A DNA stretch of 20,433 nt from contig JAVKLU010000045.1 in the NCBI GenBank assembly GCA_031538895.1, forward strand, positions 1-20,433. The letters run 5' to 3'. The DNA comes from JAVKLU01 sp031538895. Lineage in GTDB: Bacteria > Pseudomonadota > Gammaproteobacteria > Burkholderiales > Burkholderiaceae. The notes beneath the pieces were generated by a model, which did not search any database, was not told where the DNA came from, and worked only from the letters and a program-made list of their open reading frames with translations. The position numbers were made by a program, and so were the translations under genes. Positions 6,523 through 16,900 of this stretch are shown one piece after another (positions within the stretch are counted from its first letter, which is position 1; the number at the start of each line of letters is the position of its first letter).

Positions 6523-7381
6523 TTTGGCCTCCTTCTTCCGTAGACATCTCAAAGGAGGAACAACCTTGCGCATACACGTGCGTGTATTCAGGCATAATTT
6601 CCCATGCCAGACGATGAAGCACTTCTATTTCTTTGTTGGGCCGTTTACGGTTAACACTAAGCCGCTGGAGCGGTATCCGATCACTGGCCGCCTGAGTAAA
6701 GGCGGCAGCTTGTGGTACTACGGTTTGGCACACCGTGATTCCCGCATCTTCGCGGTCTGCGACCGCTTCGCGCAAAAGAGCAGCGACCTCAGCCGCATTG
6801 CGCGTCCGCTCCATGCGGTAGATCACCGCTTTCACCGGTGGCGGTTCAAGGCCGATCGCACGCCCTTCTTCGAGTTTTTCGATCAAGGCAATTGTGCCGC
6901 TTAAAAATTCGCGACTAGAAATGATGTCAGGCACAATCGGCGACACAATCGTGTTCGCCGCAAACGCCGCTGCATCTTCCATCGGACCACCATTGCCCTT
7001 GGTATCAATGATGATGACATCATAGTTTTCGGCGACAAATGGAGAGCGCAATGCCTCGCGCATCCTGACAGCCCGATCCATGCGGCTTGCCAACCAAGTC
7101 CTTAATTCGCCATTTGCATCATTGGCACAGACAATATCAAGGTTGTCGAATACTGTCTGTGACACACATTTTGCAGATACCGTTCCTTGCGTGAGCGTTT
7201 CAACCAAACCTTCACTCGCCTGATGTTTGATTTCGTAGAACTGGGTCAGTGATGCCTGATCAGCATCTGCATCAATCATGAGTACCCGCAGGCCCATATC
7301 TGCGTACAGACCTGCTAGGAACGCTGATAAGTGGGTTTTACCCACGCCACCTTTGGTATTGATGAAGGAGAGGATTTTCAT
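6515..7381 (-). CDS. parA: ParA-family partition ATPase of the ICE class
   Basis: The 288-residue deviant Walker ATPase should segregate the extrachromosomal form together with ParB. It has the deviant Walker A KGGVGKTH at 10-17 (Lys10 and Lys15), a Walker A' region IDADADQAS at 36-44, and a Walker B DVIIIDTKG at 121-129. There is no N-terminal HTH, so it is the short form and probably not a stand-alone repressor. The segments EFLSGT and RAIGLEPPPVKAVIYR match ICE ParA proteins of the PFGI-1 type. The ATG at 7381 has AAGGAG upstream and overlaps the 34-codon ORF's stop as ATGA. The gene is visibly richer in G+C than the replication genes to its left. Confidence 0.92.
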   Translation of the reverse strand: MKILSFINTKGGVGKTHLSAFLAGLYADMGLRVLMIDADADQASLTQFYEIKHQASEGLVETLTQGTVSAKCVSQTVFDNLDIVCANDANGELRTWLASRMDRAVRMREALRSPFVAENYDVIIIDTKGNGGPMEDAAAFAANTIVSPIVPDIISSREFLSGTIALIEKLEEGRAIGLEPPPVKAVIYRMERTRNAAEVAALLREAVADREDAGITVCQTVVPQAAAFTQAASDRIPLQRLSVNRKRPNKEIEVLHRLAWEIMPEYTHVYAQGCSSFEMSTEEGGQNE

Positions 7382-7482
7382 GAGCTCGCTCCTTCATCAA
7401 TAATGACTTCGGAATGAGCACATGCGCCATGAAGGCAAATATGTGCAGAGGGTGTTTTTGTTTCAGTAGATTCTTCAAGCAT
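7378..7482 (-). CDS. 34-codon leader-like ORF coupled to parA, Cys/His motif
   Basis: A short ORF encoding M-L-E-E-S-T followed by a core H-I-C16-L-H18-G-A-C21-A-H23. The C-x-H-x2-C-x-H spacing could bind a metal ion. Support for translation: AAGAGG lies six bases before the ATG at 7482, and its TGA overlaps parA's ATG as ATGA, the standard coupling arrangement in this operon. It may be the true first gene of the partition operon or a regulatory leader peptide. No homologue comes to mind, and at this length coding potential cannot be proved. Confidence 0.5.
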   Translation of the reverse strand: MLEESTETKTPSAHICLHGACAHSEVIIDEGASS

Positions 7483-7518
7483 TTTTAACCTCTTAATGAC
7501 AGGGTTATTAAAAATGCT
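7478..7518 (-). promoter_or_regulatory. Dyad spanning the start codon of the partition operon
   Basis: AGCATTTTTAA (7478-7488) and TTAAAAATGCT (7508-7518) are perfect 11-bp inverted repeats separated by 19 bases. In the minus-strand RNA one arm contains the ATG of the 34-codon ORF, and its AAGAGG sits at the loop-proximal edge. The site could be a translational switch or the operator where ParB or another protein autoregulates the operon. Confidence 0.6.
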
Positions 7519-7804
7519 GAACTTAAAAATATCTACGATTCGCCCGCCTCAAAAAGTGAGACATGGTGCCCAGAAGAGGCACCAATAACGTCAATATCCA
7601 GTTGGTTAACAGTAAACTCGTGTGCACTTTTTGTGCAATATGGATTTAAAAAATTATACACCGGCGACCTAATACACATGCTCAGATATTGACCCGTGCA
7701 TCAGTTACCTAGTATTACTCGGTAACTAGATTAGATCGTGACCATTTTCGTGGCGCCAAGAAAATGGTTGAAGTAGGCGCTATCCGCCACTCACCTTCCC
7801 AATT
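7519..7804. other. Intergenic region between virion and partition modules, rich in inverted repeats
   Basis: I see no supported gene here. Inverted repeats are GGTGCC/GGCACC at 7565-7583, TGCAC/GTGCA at 7623-7637, AGTTACC/GGTAACT at 7703-7727, and the 28-bp palindrome at 7741-7768. A perfect minus-strand -10 hexamer TATAAT lies at 7653-7658, about 170 bases upstream of the partition operon, without a good -35. A protein-activated promoter is possible. No clear intrinsic terminator for the virion operon was found. Confidence 0.5.
7741..7768. promoter_or_regulatory. 28-bp near-perfect palindrome; candidate operator or parS
   Basis: The arms ACCATTTTC (7741-7749) and GAAAATGGT (7760-7768) enclose the perfect palindrome TGGCGCCA (7751-7758). 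Only the 7750/7759 pair is unmatched. No T-run follows on either strand, which argues against an intrinsic terminator and for a dimeric protein's site. It is 37 bases downstream of the last virion gene and ~260 bases upstream of the partition operon. Confidence 0.7.
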
Positions 7805-10738
7805 TTAGAGTTGTTCTTCTAAATCCCTTCTAACTTGTTCCCTTATCGACTTAGGAGCTGTTTTTACGATACGCTCCTCCTTGCTCATACGCATATTCCT
7901 AACTTTAGCCCACACACCAGTCATATTTATTCTAATCGGTGTATCTGGATTTGATTCATTCCACTTAGTTAAAGCAAGTTTAGCCTCAGCAATTTTTTTC
8001 TGATCTTCTTCAAATATACCAATCGCCCATTTATCACTAATATCAGCAGATTTAAGTTTGTTCAGACCAATTAAGCGGTTTTTCTCCTCCGTCGCATCTT
8101 GCGATTTTTTAACATCATTTGGCTGGAATCCAATAGCCTTAAAGAAAGCGTCTTGGGCTGTTGTTTCTATTACTTTCTGCCCTTTGGCATTTCGATACAT
8201 CCCACGCGAAATCATGTCTTGCGCTTTAATTAAATTACTAACTGCGGTTCCACCCGCATCTTGTATCGCTTCTGATACATCGCCTGATAGCAAATTATCA
8301 GCCGCCGAAAAGAATCGCCTAAACATATCGCCAGCTGGTCCAGCGAATTCCAATACATCTTTTGTATGATCTTCTTTCTTCGTCAGTAAGCCTGTCCCAG
8401 GGATAAGATTGCCCAATCCCATGCGCCCGCTAATATCAATTGGCGCTCCAGGTAAGCCGCTAATTCCATTAAGCAACAATCTTGCACCGGTTTGTCCCAT
8501 ATAGTCTGCCAAAAAACTGCGTAATGCGCTCTTGCTGTCAAAGTTATAGCCTAGTTTTTGCATCAACCCACTGATAAGATCATCCAAATCATCCTTAAAC
8601 GGCAGTCCACTAAAACCGCTAAGTAACACAAGTACTGCCAGCGAATAAAGCACCGCGCGCTTACCATCCGGACCACCTTGCGTCCACATCCTATGTAGCA
8701 TCTCATTGTAGGCGACGCTATATTGCTTAAACGTAAATAGCGTTCCGCCTATCGCACCGCGCGCCCATTTAGGCTTGTTCGCCTTGTTGTATATACCTTG
8801 ACTTTCTGAAATTGCCTTTTTTGCAAACTCCATAGGGTCGATCATTCCCTGCGCCTTTGCTATGCGCCATGAAGCGATAAATGTTATACGGCGGTTTAAC
8901 TGTTCAGCTATGGAAAACGGCGCACCCCAGAGTACAGAGAATCGAGACACGCTGTTATTCCACTTTGCTTGTGCGGTACCAGCCAGTGTTCCGTCCCCAG
9001 ATTGTAGCGCGGCCTTGCCTGCGGCTTGCTTCATAAGCTGATGCACTTCTTGGGGACTAACAATTCCATCTGCCTCGGCTTTTTTGAGTGCGCTATCAAG
9101 CTCAACATCCCCAGTGCTAGATTTCAGTGCATCTTTCACCGCTGCCACCATTTGCTTACTAGATTGTGCCATGCCGCCAAACTGGCTTAAATAGGGCATA
9201 GTCATCGTAAATGGTTGCGTTAAATTAACCGCAGCAGATGCCAATGAACCTCCGATGAATTGCGCAAACATCAGTCCCTTAATCGCCTGGGCTTCTTCAC
9301 GAGGGTTTTGCAAATAGTCTTTGAGCTGTACCGCCGCATCTTGAAGTTCACCTTGACCTTTTGGAATATCGGCAACTGCCTCGCCAAGCTCCGCCATATG
9401 CAGGTTTTTACTGGTATGCCGCGCATTACTGTACACAAACCCCGCTAATACTCGAGTGACATCTTCACTGTATCCGGCAATTCCTTTGCGCTCAATCAGG
9501 CGCTTCATTGCGCTACGATTGCTTGTAGCTAACTGTAGGAACATCTGATACGCCTTATTACCATCACTGTCCCCCGTTTCGTCAAGCCCCAACATATCGC
9601 CAAACAATGCTACTGTTTCAGGAGATACCCCTGAAAATAGCTTGTATGCCTCTTGAGACACAGTGCCTTGATTGATTGTGGATTGCGGGTAAGTCTGGCG
9701 CATTTTTCGCGCCATTTTGCTGGATTCCGCCTTGCTCTCGAACATACCAAAATAAATCCGATCGCCTTTTTCGTTGAGTACGTCTAATGTGTAGCTGCCA
9801 AACCTAGAAAGTGGCGCATATCCGCGCTTCGTCAGCTGATCAGTACGAGCTGAAATATCTGACATTTTTTCAGCGGCCGCCATAAGTACATCATGGCGAT
9901 TAGGTGTTTTCCCTGCCTCTGCGATCAAATGCTCACGAATAATACTCTCTGCCTCATCAGCATTTTTTGCATCCATGGCGTCTTCACGCACGGCGGTTGC
10001 ATCTTTACCTACAACACTTAGCATAGTGCTAATCGCCATATCATTTAGGCTTTTATCAACAGCTAACCTAAATTCTTTGTATAGCGATATTTGCTCAGCG
10101 CTTAACCCGTGCATTCCTTTAAGCTCTGCGTCCGTCCATACAATCCCTGGCTTCAAAAATGACTGCTTGAATCTATTGTTTACTGCGGAATCGTAAATAT
10201 CTAGGTTGCTGCCTAGCCATGCTTTCAACTCAGCTTCGCTAACTTTATTTTTGCGCATTAGCATCTGCGATTTTTGATCCATTGTCATCGCATCTGTCTG
10301 CTTCTCTAATTCGGTTACTTGTATTGGCGATCCATCAAAATCACGAGTCCAGTTAAGTGTCCCCTCAAAAACAGGTTTTCCTAACGCCTTGTTATCCTCA
10401 AAGCTAATAGCTGTCTTAAGTGCATCACGTAAGCTCTCCATTTTTGGCAATATATTTGGGGCTAAGTCAGCGGCACGGTTGGCGTAATATGATGTGTCGC
10501 TAATGAAGTTTTGTGCAGCATCGTAAACCCGCTTGAACTCGGGCGACCGCTCTGCAAGGTTATACATCGTACCGATGGATTTGTGCCACCAGCTTAACTT
10601 ACCTGCGTGCGAATTGAAGAAATCCTGTACATGGTAGCCAGCTGGAAAGTTCAAATCTTTGGTATTGTTATATGCAGCAGTCAGCGCATCATTAAAATTT
10701 GGCTTATTGCTGAAAAAAATACCTTCGCCACGCTTCAC
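7805..10738 (-). CDS. C-terminal part of a giant phage polyvalent protein (LPD38-like)
   Basis: 977 codons are counted from a GTG at 10738. No Shine-Dalgarno precedes it, and the frame is open up to 10990, so this is probably a continuation of the upstream giant protein rather than a separate gene. The C-terminal half matches the large-polyvalent-protein-associated domain 38 (LPD38) pattern. Hydrophobic stretches lie at ~500-520 and ~690-712 (LYSLAVLVLLSGFSGLPF). Next come GLPGAPIDISGRMGLGNLIP and LLTKKEDHTKDVLEFAGPAG (~760-800). The end is charged, with KAIGFQP, a DKWAIGIFEED stretch and basic helices. Such proteins are thought to be packaged in the virion and to enter the cell with the genome. 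LPD38 chemistry is unknown to me. The hydrophobic pieces suggest membrane or channel involvement during ejection, which is inference. Confidence 0.8.
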   Translation of the reverse strand: MKRGEGIFFSNKPNFNDALTAAYNNTKDLNFPAGYHVQDFFNSHAGKLSWWHKSIGTMYNLAERSPEFKRVYDAAQNFISDTSYYANRAADLAPNILPKMESLRDALKTAISFEDNKALGKPVFEGTLNWTRDFDGSPIQVTELEKQTDAMTMDQKSQMLMRKNKVSEAELKAWLGSNLDIYDSAVNNRFKQSFLKPGIVWTDAELKGMHGLSAEQISLYKEFRLAVDKSLNDMAISTMLSVVGKDATAVREDAMDAKNADEAESIIREHLIAEAGKTPNRHDVLMAAAEKMSDISARTDQLTKRGYAPLSRFGSYTLDVLNEKGDRIYFGMFESKAESSKMARKMRQTYPQSTINQGTVSQEAYKLFSGVSPETVALFGDMLGLDETGDSDGNKAYQMFLQLATSNRSAMKRLIERKGIAGYSEDVTRVLAGFVYSNARHTSKNLHMAELGEAVADIPKGQGELQDAAVQLKDYLQNPREEAQAIKGLMFAQFIGGSLASAAVNLTQPFTMTMPYLSQFGGMAQSSKQMVAAVKDALKSSTGDVELDSALKKAEADGIVSPQEVHQLMKQAAGKAALQSGDGTLAGTAQAKWNNSVSRFSVLWGAPFSIAEQLNRRITFIASWRIAKAQGMIDPMEFAKKAISESQGIYNKANKPKWARGAIGGTLFTFKQYSVAYNEMLHRMWTQGGPDGKRAVLYSLAVLVLLSGFSGLPFKDDLDDLISGLMQKLGYNFDSKSALRSFLADYMGQTGARLLLNGISGLPGAPIDISGRMGLGNLIPGTGLLTKKEDHTKDVLEFAGPAGDMFRRFFSAADNLLSGDVSEAIQDAGGTAVSNLIKAQDMISRGMYRNAKGQKVIETTAQDAFFKAIGFQPNDVKKSQDATEEKNRLIGLNKLKSADISDKWAIGIFEEDQKKIAEAKLALTKWNESNPDTPIRINMTGVWAKVRNMRMSKEERIVKTAPKSIREQVRRDLEEQL

Positions 10739-10860
10739 GGCATCAATATATTCACGGTCTTTTGATGCGCCTACTGGCTGACTATATCGAATATCCGCAT
10801 TGTTTGAAGCTTGTTGTTCGTCGTATTTTTTAGCTTTATTGAATAAAGACTTTCTTTTTT

Positions 10861-10990
10861 TTATGCTGCCTTTTGAGCGCCAAACACCATCATCATCGCG
10901 TACAAGTCCATCTGGCGTATAAAGCTCTCCGTCTGCCCCTGTAACTTCAATGTCGCGCGGGTCGGCTTGAATTTGTAAACCGTATGATCT
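10861..10990 (-). other. Overlap zone where the giant reading frame shifts to -1
   Basis: In the frame of the 10861-18108 gene this stretch ends in an unlikely tail (MDLYAMMMVFGAQKAA, then TAA). The -1 frame is open from 10990 and reads sensibly: VTGADGELYTPDGLVRDDDG, then NNADIRYSQP (RYSQ at 10778-10789). That joins directly to the downstream frame. Runs of four identical bases at 10936-10939 and 10871-10874 are places where one base could have been lost. I found no canonical X-XXY-YYZ slippery heptamer in phase. The A8 run at the stop lies too late to restore the frame. Confidence 0.7.
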
Positions 10991-13900
10991 TTACCGTGCT
11001 TTGGTCTGCTGTGCCCTATCGTACCGCGCTCACTTGATGCAAACCATGTATTACCAGTAAATTCTTTTTGTGAACGTATGCTCTCTGCATTTTTATTACT
11101 CGTTCCGTGGTAGATGGTTATAGTTCCATTGCCTATGTTTTTATCGATGCGCATACCGCGCTTTCTACCTTTTGATGCGATATTTTCCATAGCCTCATAC
11201 ATACTAATGTAGTCTTCTCTGGATACTTCGCTAAAGGTTTTTTGAATGGACTTTTTTTTCATAGAGGTAGAATCATACTCCAGACCAGCCGCACTATCCG
11301 CCATAACAACCAAGTCTTTGCCGTCAAAGTCGTGATTTGCAGGATTCAACTTCACCAGTTTTTTCAAAGCCCGCAAAAATATAGTCTGCACTCTTGCAAG
11401 CCAGCCTTTTGCGCTGACGGGGGCCATTTTCTCGTCTGGCGCCACGCCACGGTTTACAGCCTCCTCTATGGCATAGGCCAGAAATTCGTTTTGGTAAGTT
11501 TGGGCATTAAAAAAGCCCTCATTTTGAGGGCTTTTGGTAGTTTGCGGCGATTGGCTGTACAGTAGCTTTTTAAGCGCTGGGTCTAGCTCTTGCTCTGACT
11601 GGCGTAAAGCCTGTCCCAGTAATCTGGATCGTCCTTGGCCTTCTCCGCGTATTGCGGATATTGTGAGTATCGCTCTTTTAAGAGTTGTGCCCCCTGCCTT
11701 AACTCCTCTTGCCTCTTTACTGTCAGAGTACCGCCGAATATCTTGCTCTGATAGGGATTCAGTTTTTCCATTATTCCCTCTTAATTCAAAGTTTTTAGAC
11801 TCAAAATTATACCCGAATTCACCCAAATGTTCAACCGGTTTTAGCACGCTTTCAGCGCTTGCCCGCAGCATTTCCCCAAGATTATAGTCGGTGTCGCCAT
11901 CCCTCCATTTGAACGGCGTAGCAGCCTCGCTGCTAGGGTTAAGCTGTAACTCATGCGGCAATAGGTGATCAGTCGTACCCCAGCGCAGGGCGCTTGAAAT
12001 CATCTGATCAGTGCGACGTAACTGTGCAGCGTCAGACAGGCCATTTGGGTCGCCTATAAAAACCCTGCCGGTATTGTGCGCCCAGTCGCCAATCATTTGG
12101 TAAATTGTTCTTCCACCATCGCCCTCTTGAAGACCAGTAATGTCTATCCACACCTGTTTGTCGGTAGCATATACAAAAGCGTTCGGGTACTTGGTTTGTT
12201 TGGTATCAGGCAGAATAATGCGATAAACCGTTGTCGGCACATCTTTACCCAAATTCTTGGCTGTAGTATTGGTGCGCCGTTCCATCACAATATCTGCTTC
12301 TGGGACAATATCGCGCACCACTTTCCCAATATCTTTAGCATGTGATTTTGGCAACTGGAACGCATCACTGTTTTGCGCAAGCAGTTTCCACATGGCTAGG
12401 GCTGTACTATCGTTTGCGCTTGGTGTAAGGCTGGCCTGTATATCGGCTTGCTGTTGGGTTTTGGCCGCCTGCGTCGCCCTCTGGTGCGCCGCCTCATAAA
12501 TCTGACTCTCCACACTGTCAGCAGGTCTGTTTTTCCACGAAGTCACCACACTTTGCAGTTTCTTCATACTTTTAGCGTCTAGCAATTCACCACCGCGTTT
12601 GTGGAAAACCTCATGCAACCATACCCCTTTCTCTGTGCCAGCCTCAATATTGTCCGCTATTAGATAGATTTTGCCATCCGCAGGGTTGAAAAAGGCTTGG
12701 ACCTTGTTTTCTAGATCTAGAGATACTTCACCCTTAATCCCCTCAATAACTTTTTTTGCCTCATCCCGAGTCACCACCTTAGTGCTCTCGCTTATCTTAT
12801 CCCATGCATTTGACATACCAGTAAAGATGGATTCAATCGCAGCTTTTATCTTTTCGGGGGTCGTTGAGGTTTGAGCTGGTGCAGATGTAGCACTAGTAGC
12901 CGTTTCTTGCGATTTTTTGTAGCCAGCAAGATTTTTTTCGGTTACAATTTTAACCATTCCCGCCCTGTTTTGTGTGACCGTATCAGGCAATTGTCGCCCG
13001 ACCGCTTTCTCAAATAAAGGCGGGAATTTATTTTTGTCAATATACCGCACAAGCCCATCATTAAACCAACGCAAGAAAGGCGTTTGTGCGCTTCGGTCAT
13101 ATGCGTTTAGAAGCGTATGGAAACCGAGTTCATGTCTTCCCTGCGAATCTTGCCTGATAATCATAGCGACAGGCTGACCATTTAGCAATTCAGGCGCAAT
13201 AAATACCAGCCCCTCATCGGTATCACTCTCAAACACTGCCGCTGGGTTATCCAGCCATAGAGGCACTTTTTTCCACACTTCGGCCGTCATGCGCGGGTGA
13301 TTGTCTTGGCCTGCAATGACTTTACTTTCTGCGAGCACTACGGGTTTATTTTGGTATCCCAGCAAGCCTAGTACGTCCGACTTGTCGAGTACCGTTGCGC
13401 CTACCCGATTGGCAGGCGTGCCCGCAAACAATTCATCAATGCGCTGTTCGAATTTGGCTTTGATCGCATGGCTTTGGCTGTATAAAACGGTCTTTCCTCC
13501 CTCATCTTTATTCTTAATCGTGTCAAAAAGCGCGTCAAATGCATCAATCACTGGCTTTTCTTCGGGAGTATTGCTCTGCGCTTCGTCGAATAATCCGCCA
13601 CCGTCAGAAGGAGGCATATACATTTTAGATTCTTGTTTAGCAGGTACTGGCAAGCCTACAAATAAATCATTCTGCATGGACCCACTGGGCTCCAACGTGA
13701 AGCTATCACGCATCATGTCAGCTTGCTCACGCTCCATATCTGCGAATAAATCATCGGTAGCGTAATTTTTAATTGGCTGTTGAAGCGCCAATTTCTCCCC
13801 GACAACTTTAGCGCTTCCTTTGTCTTTACCAAGCCAGCGGCTATCTTTTAGAGGAGTTGCTCCTTGCGCGCGTGCGCTAGCTGCATTGATGCTCACCGCA

Positions 13901-16900
13901 TCAACCACAAAACCCTGTTCGATCAGTGGGGCGTACATTTTAGGGTCGCCGTCAAATCCCGTTAGCATCACTCCACTAGCCCCAGTCTGGCGCGCAAAAC
14001 GTCTTATCAACGCTTGAGCACGAACTGCTTTGGGGTTTTTAAGTTCGCTTTCTGGTAACTCCATAACGGCCTGTACGTGCAACTTGTCATCAGTAGCAAT
14101 CAAGGTAACAAAGCCACTTTTCTTGAAACTTTGACCAACCAATGCGATGCTGTGCGGGTCATTTGCTGGCTTGCGTAACTGATCATTCGGTACGCTTGGT
14201 ATGCGCGTTTTATCAAAACCGAAGTATTTTTGTGTAACTTTCGTGCTTATACCATCCGCTCCGACATTGATTTCGGCAAATTTATTGCTGTCAATAATGA
14301 CGTGGCCCGCAAATCCTGGCAAGTGCTTTGCCATGTACTCGGTGGTTTGGATATCCGCCGCGCTTGGTGTCGGGTCGCCGCTGGGGTGATTGTGCAACAT
14401 ATAAATCTGATCTGCACCAACTCCACGCATCTGTTTGGTTAGTCTATTTATATAGACTTCTGGATCTTTAGTAGTGGCAACTGCGACACTTGGTAAGCGT
14501 AACGATAATCCAGTATGCCCAACAACATGTCCTTGCTTCACGAAAAAATAGCGCGCAGTTTCAAAACGCGGATCACGATATACCTGCGCAAGAGTAGCCA
14601 AGTCTTCAGCGCTGGTTACTTTTTTACCAATCAAGTCAGTCGCCCCATCGTTCAGCAAATCCGTACTAATAGCGTTAGCGATGATGCTACCCTTGCCAAT
14701 ACGCTGTACGGCGGACTGTACTGCTGACTTGGCATCCGCTTTAGTTTGTGCGTTGGCGTCACTGCGCCAGCCAAACTTCTGACCAAGCGCCGTAATAATT
14801 TCTGAAATATTACTGTCAAGGTATAACGCGCGTTGTTGGAACAATCTCTGCTGTCCGCGCGCCTCGGCCTCGTCTATTTCGGAGTCGCTTCCCGTGAGTA
14901 CAAAGTTATTGGGGGTTGATGCCGCTACATTGTTATTTCGCTCTTGTGCAAGTGCTTTGGCTTCTCGCTTTTGCTTGGCCAGGATTTCGGCGCGGTCATA
15001 AGTAGAAAGCCCCTCGCTAGGAGGGGCTTTATCATGCGGATGCGCTACACTATCATTAGCTGGTCGCCAGTGTTGTCCAAACTCACTTTGCTGTCCTTGT
15101 TCATTACCAGCGGTGGCTCCTCGTTGTCCAGTTTGTTGCCCGCCACCACTGCCAACCCAAGCAGAGCGTCGAACACCCCGCTCAAATCCTGATACTGTGG
15201 AGGCGTCGGGTTCTTTGACTGAGCTGTATTTTCTGGTGTTTTGTTCAAAAATTGGGATTTTTCCGTATTCATTTATTATTTTCTCGTTAACAGATTTGAT
15301 AATATCATCTAGGCTCGCAGGCTCAGATCCAAAAAAGTCATCTGTTCTTGACCGCTCAATTTCAAGTTTAATCGCTTGCGCAATTTTACGCAAGCCTTCC
15401 CCCATCCTTTTATAGGATTTTATATTCCCCCATAAAAAACGCACTATTTTGTCTGCCAATTCATCGCGGCCAAATACGTCTGACTGTGCCAGCGCGTCAT
15501 CTTGACGAAAGCCCTTGGCTTTGCTTTCTTTGATAAATCCAATCGCCTCTATCATGCGGGGGACAAAATAACCAAGTTCTCCCGCCTCAGTACTATCAAT
15601 TGCTGCAAAATCTGGCGCGGCAATTGATAGCGCGTGCTGGATGTTTTTAAGGTCTGGGTCTGCGTCCTCACTGAATTTTGAAATTAAATCAGGGTCTCTA
15701 TACGCCTTTGCAAATACGGCATTACGCACCCGATCAATAAATTGCTTAGAGTGCCTGCCTTTTGAATCGGTCAACTGTGCCATATCGGCACCTTGGGCGC
15801 GCAATGCGGTAGAAAATCTACTTAAAAATGAGCTGTTATGAGATGAATCTATCTCACCATTTTCGCCAGTCATAAAATCACTGGCGTCGATCATTGCCGC
15901 ATCATTTAACGCTTGCTCACTAGCGCTGAATCCTAAATTACTTTGCGGGTTGCTCAACGCTCCTATATTTGACAATTTACCCACGTTATGCGAAACAAAA
16001 CGAACCAGCATCGGATTATCTATTTTGCGAATTACATCTGAACTCACTCCATGAAAATCAGAATCTCCCGCTAAATCTTGCACATACTGAGCGGCTGTGC
16101 CCTGCTCATGTGCAGTGTGAATAGCAGCGCTGCGTCCATTATTGATTGCCCGCAATGTTCCCGCATCCAAAGGATTGTAATAGTCCGCACGTTTGTTTCC
16201 ATCCGCAGTATGGCTGTACTGCACTTGACTTGCATCGACTACTGCATATTGGCTATCAATCTTACGCCCATCTCCAAGCGTAATACTGCTTTTACGCCCC
16301 ATCTGCGAGGCAGGTATCCCTTTATCTCCGCCTTGAAAAATCATAGGAGCGGCTTCATTCGGACTTTTACCCACACCTAAACGGTCATAGTCTGGGTTTT
16401 GCGCCATTTTTTGCATCTGTTGCACGCTCTCAGGGCGTGAACGGTCTCTGTTTTGCAGACTTAGGTCAACTTGCTTTACCTCTGATGGCTTAATAAACGA
16501 TTGCTTGCTGTTTAATAAAGGGCCGCTTTCTTGAGCTCCAATATTGATTGACCCAGCAGTATTTGGAATATCGTTGTTGGTAGTATTTGCACTTTCTACG
16601 ATTGGCGCATAAGTACCCCCCCATTGATGCTGGGCGGCTAAGTCCGCATTAGCCATTCGATGCATTCTTTCTAAGGCCGCCTCTGGATTATTATAGCTAT
16701 TCGCCGTTTGCATCCCACTCAAACCATTTGTAGAAACTGGATCTAAAGGTTGGCTCCCAGCTATATCAAGCGATACCTTATGTGTTGTAGGATCCGCAGT
16801 TGAAATTTGATTGGCGTCAATCCCATGTTTTCTTAGGACGCTTTCAAATATTTTTGCATTATGGCTACGCACGAACGGGGCCAGGTCTTCATTTTGACTC

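Noticed and set aside
6523..6573. Longer parB start at 6573
   Set aside because: The extra 17 residues overlap parA's end, while the ATG at 6522 has an ideal AAGGAGG five bases upstream.
6455..6904. Plus-strand ORF of 149 codons across the parA/parB junction
   Set aside because: It is antisense to well-recognised ParA and ParB sequence and is explained by their codon use.
7741..7768. Intrinsic terminator for the virion operon
   Set aside because: Strong dyad, but no T-run on the minus strand after it; kept as an operator or parS candidate instead.
10851..10863. A8 run at the end of the giant gene as a programmed slippage site
   Set aside because: The zero-frame TAA uses the first two As, so ribosomes stop before the run can shift them, and inserted or skipped As come after the stop.
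11583..11771. 62-codon minus-strand ORF within the giant gene
   Set aside because: It lies in another frame of a region where the giant gene's own frame shows conserved polyvalent-domain sequence.
13301..13765. Plus-strand ORFs opposite the giant gene (for example 154 codons here)
   Set aside because: Many such open frames lie antisense to the giant gene, which has multiple recognised domains. They lack ribosome sites and known motifs.
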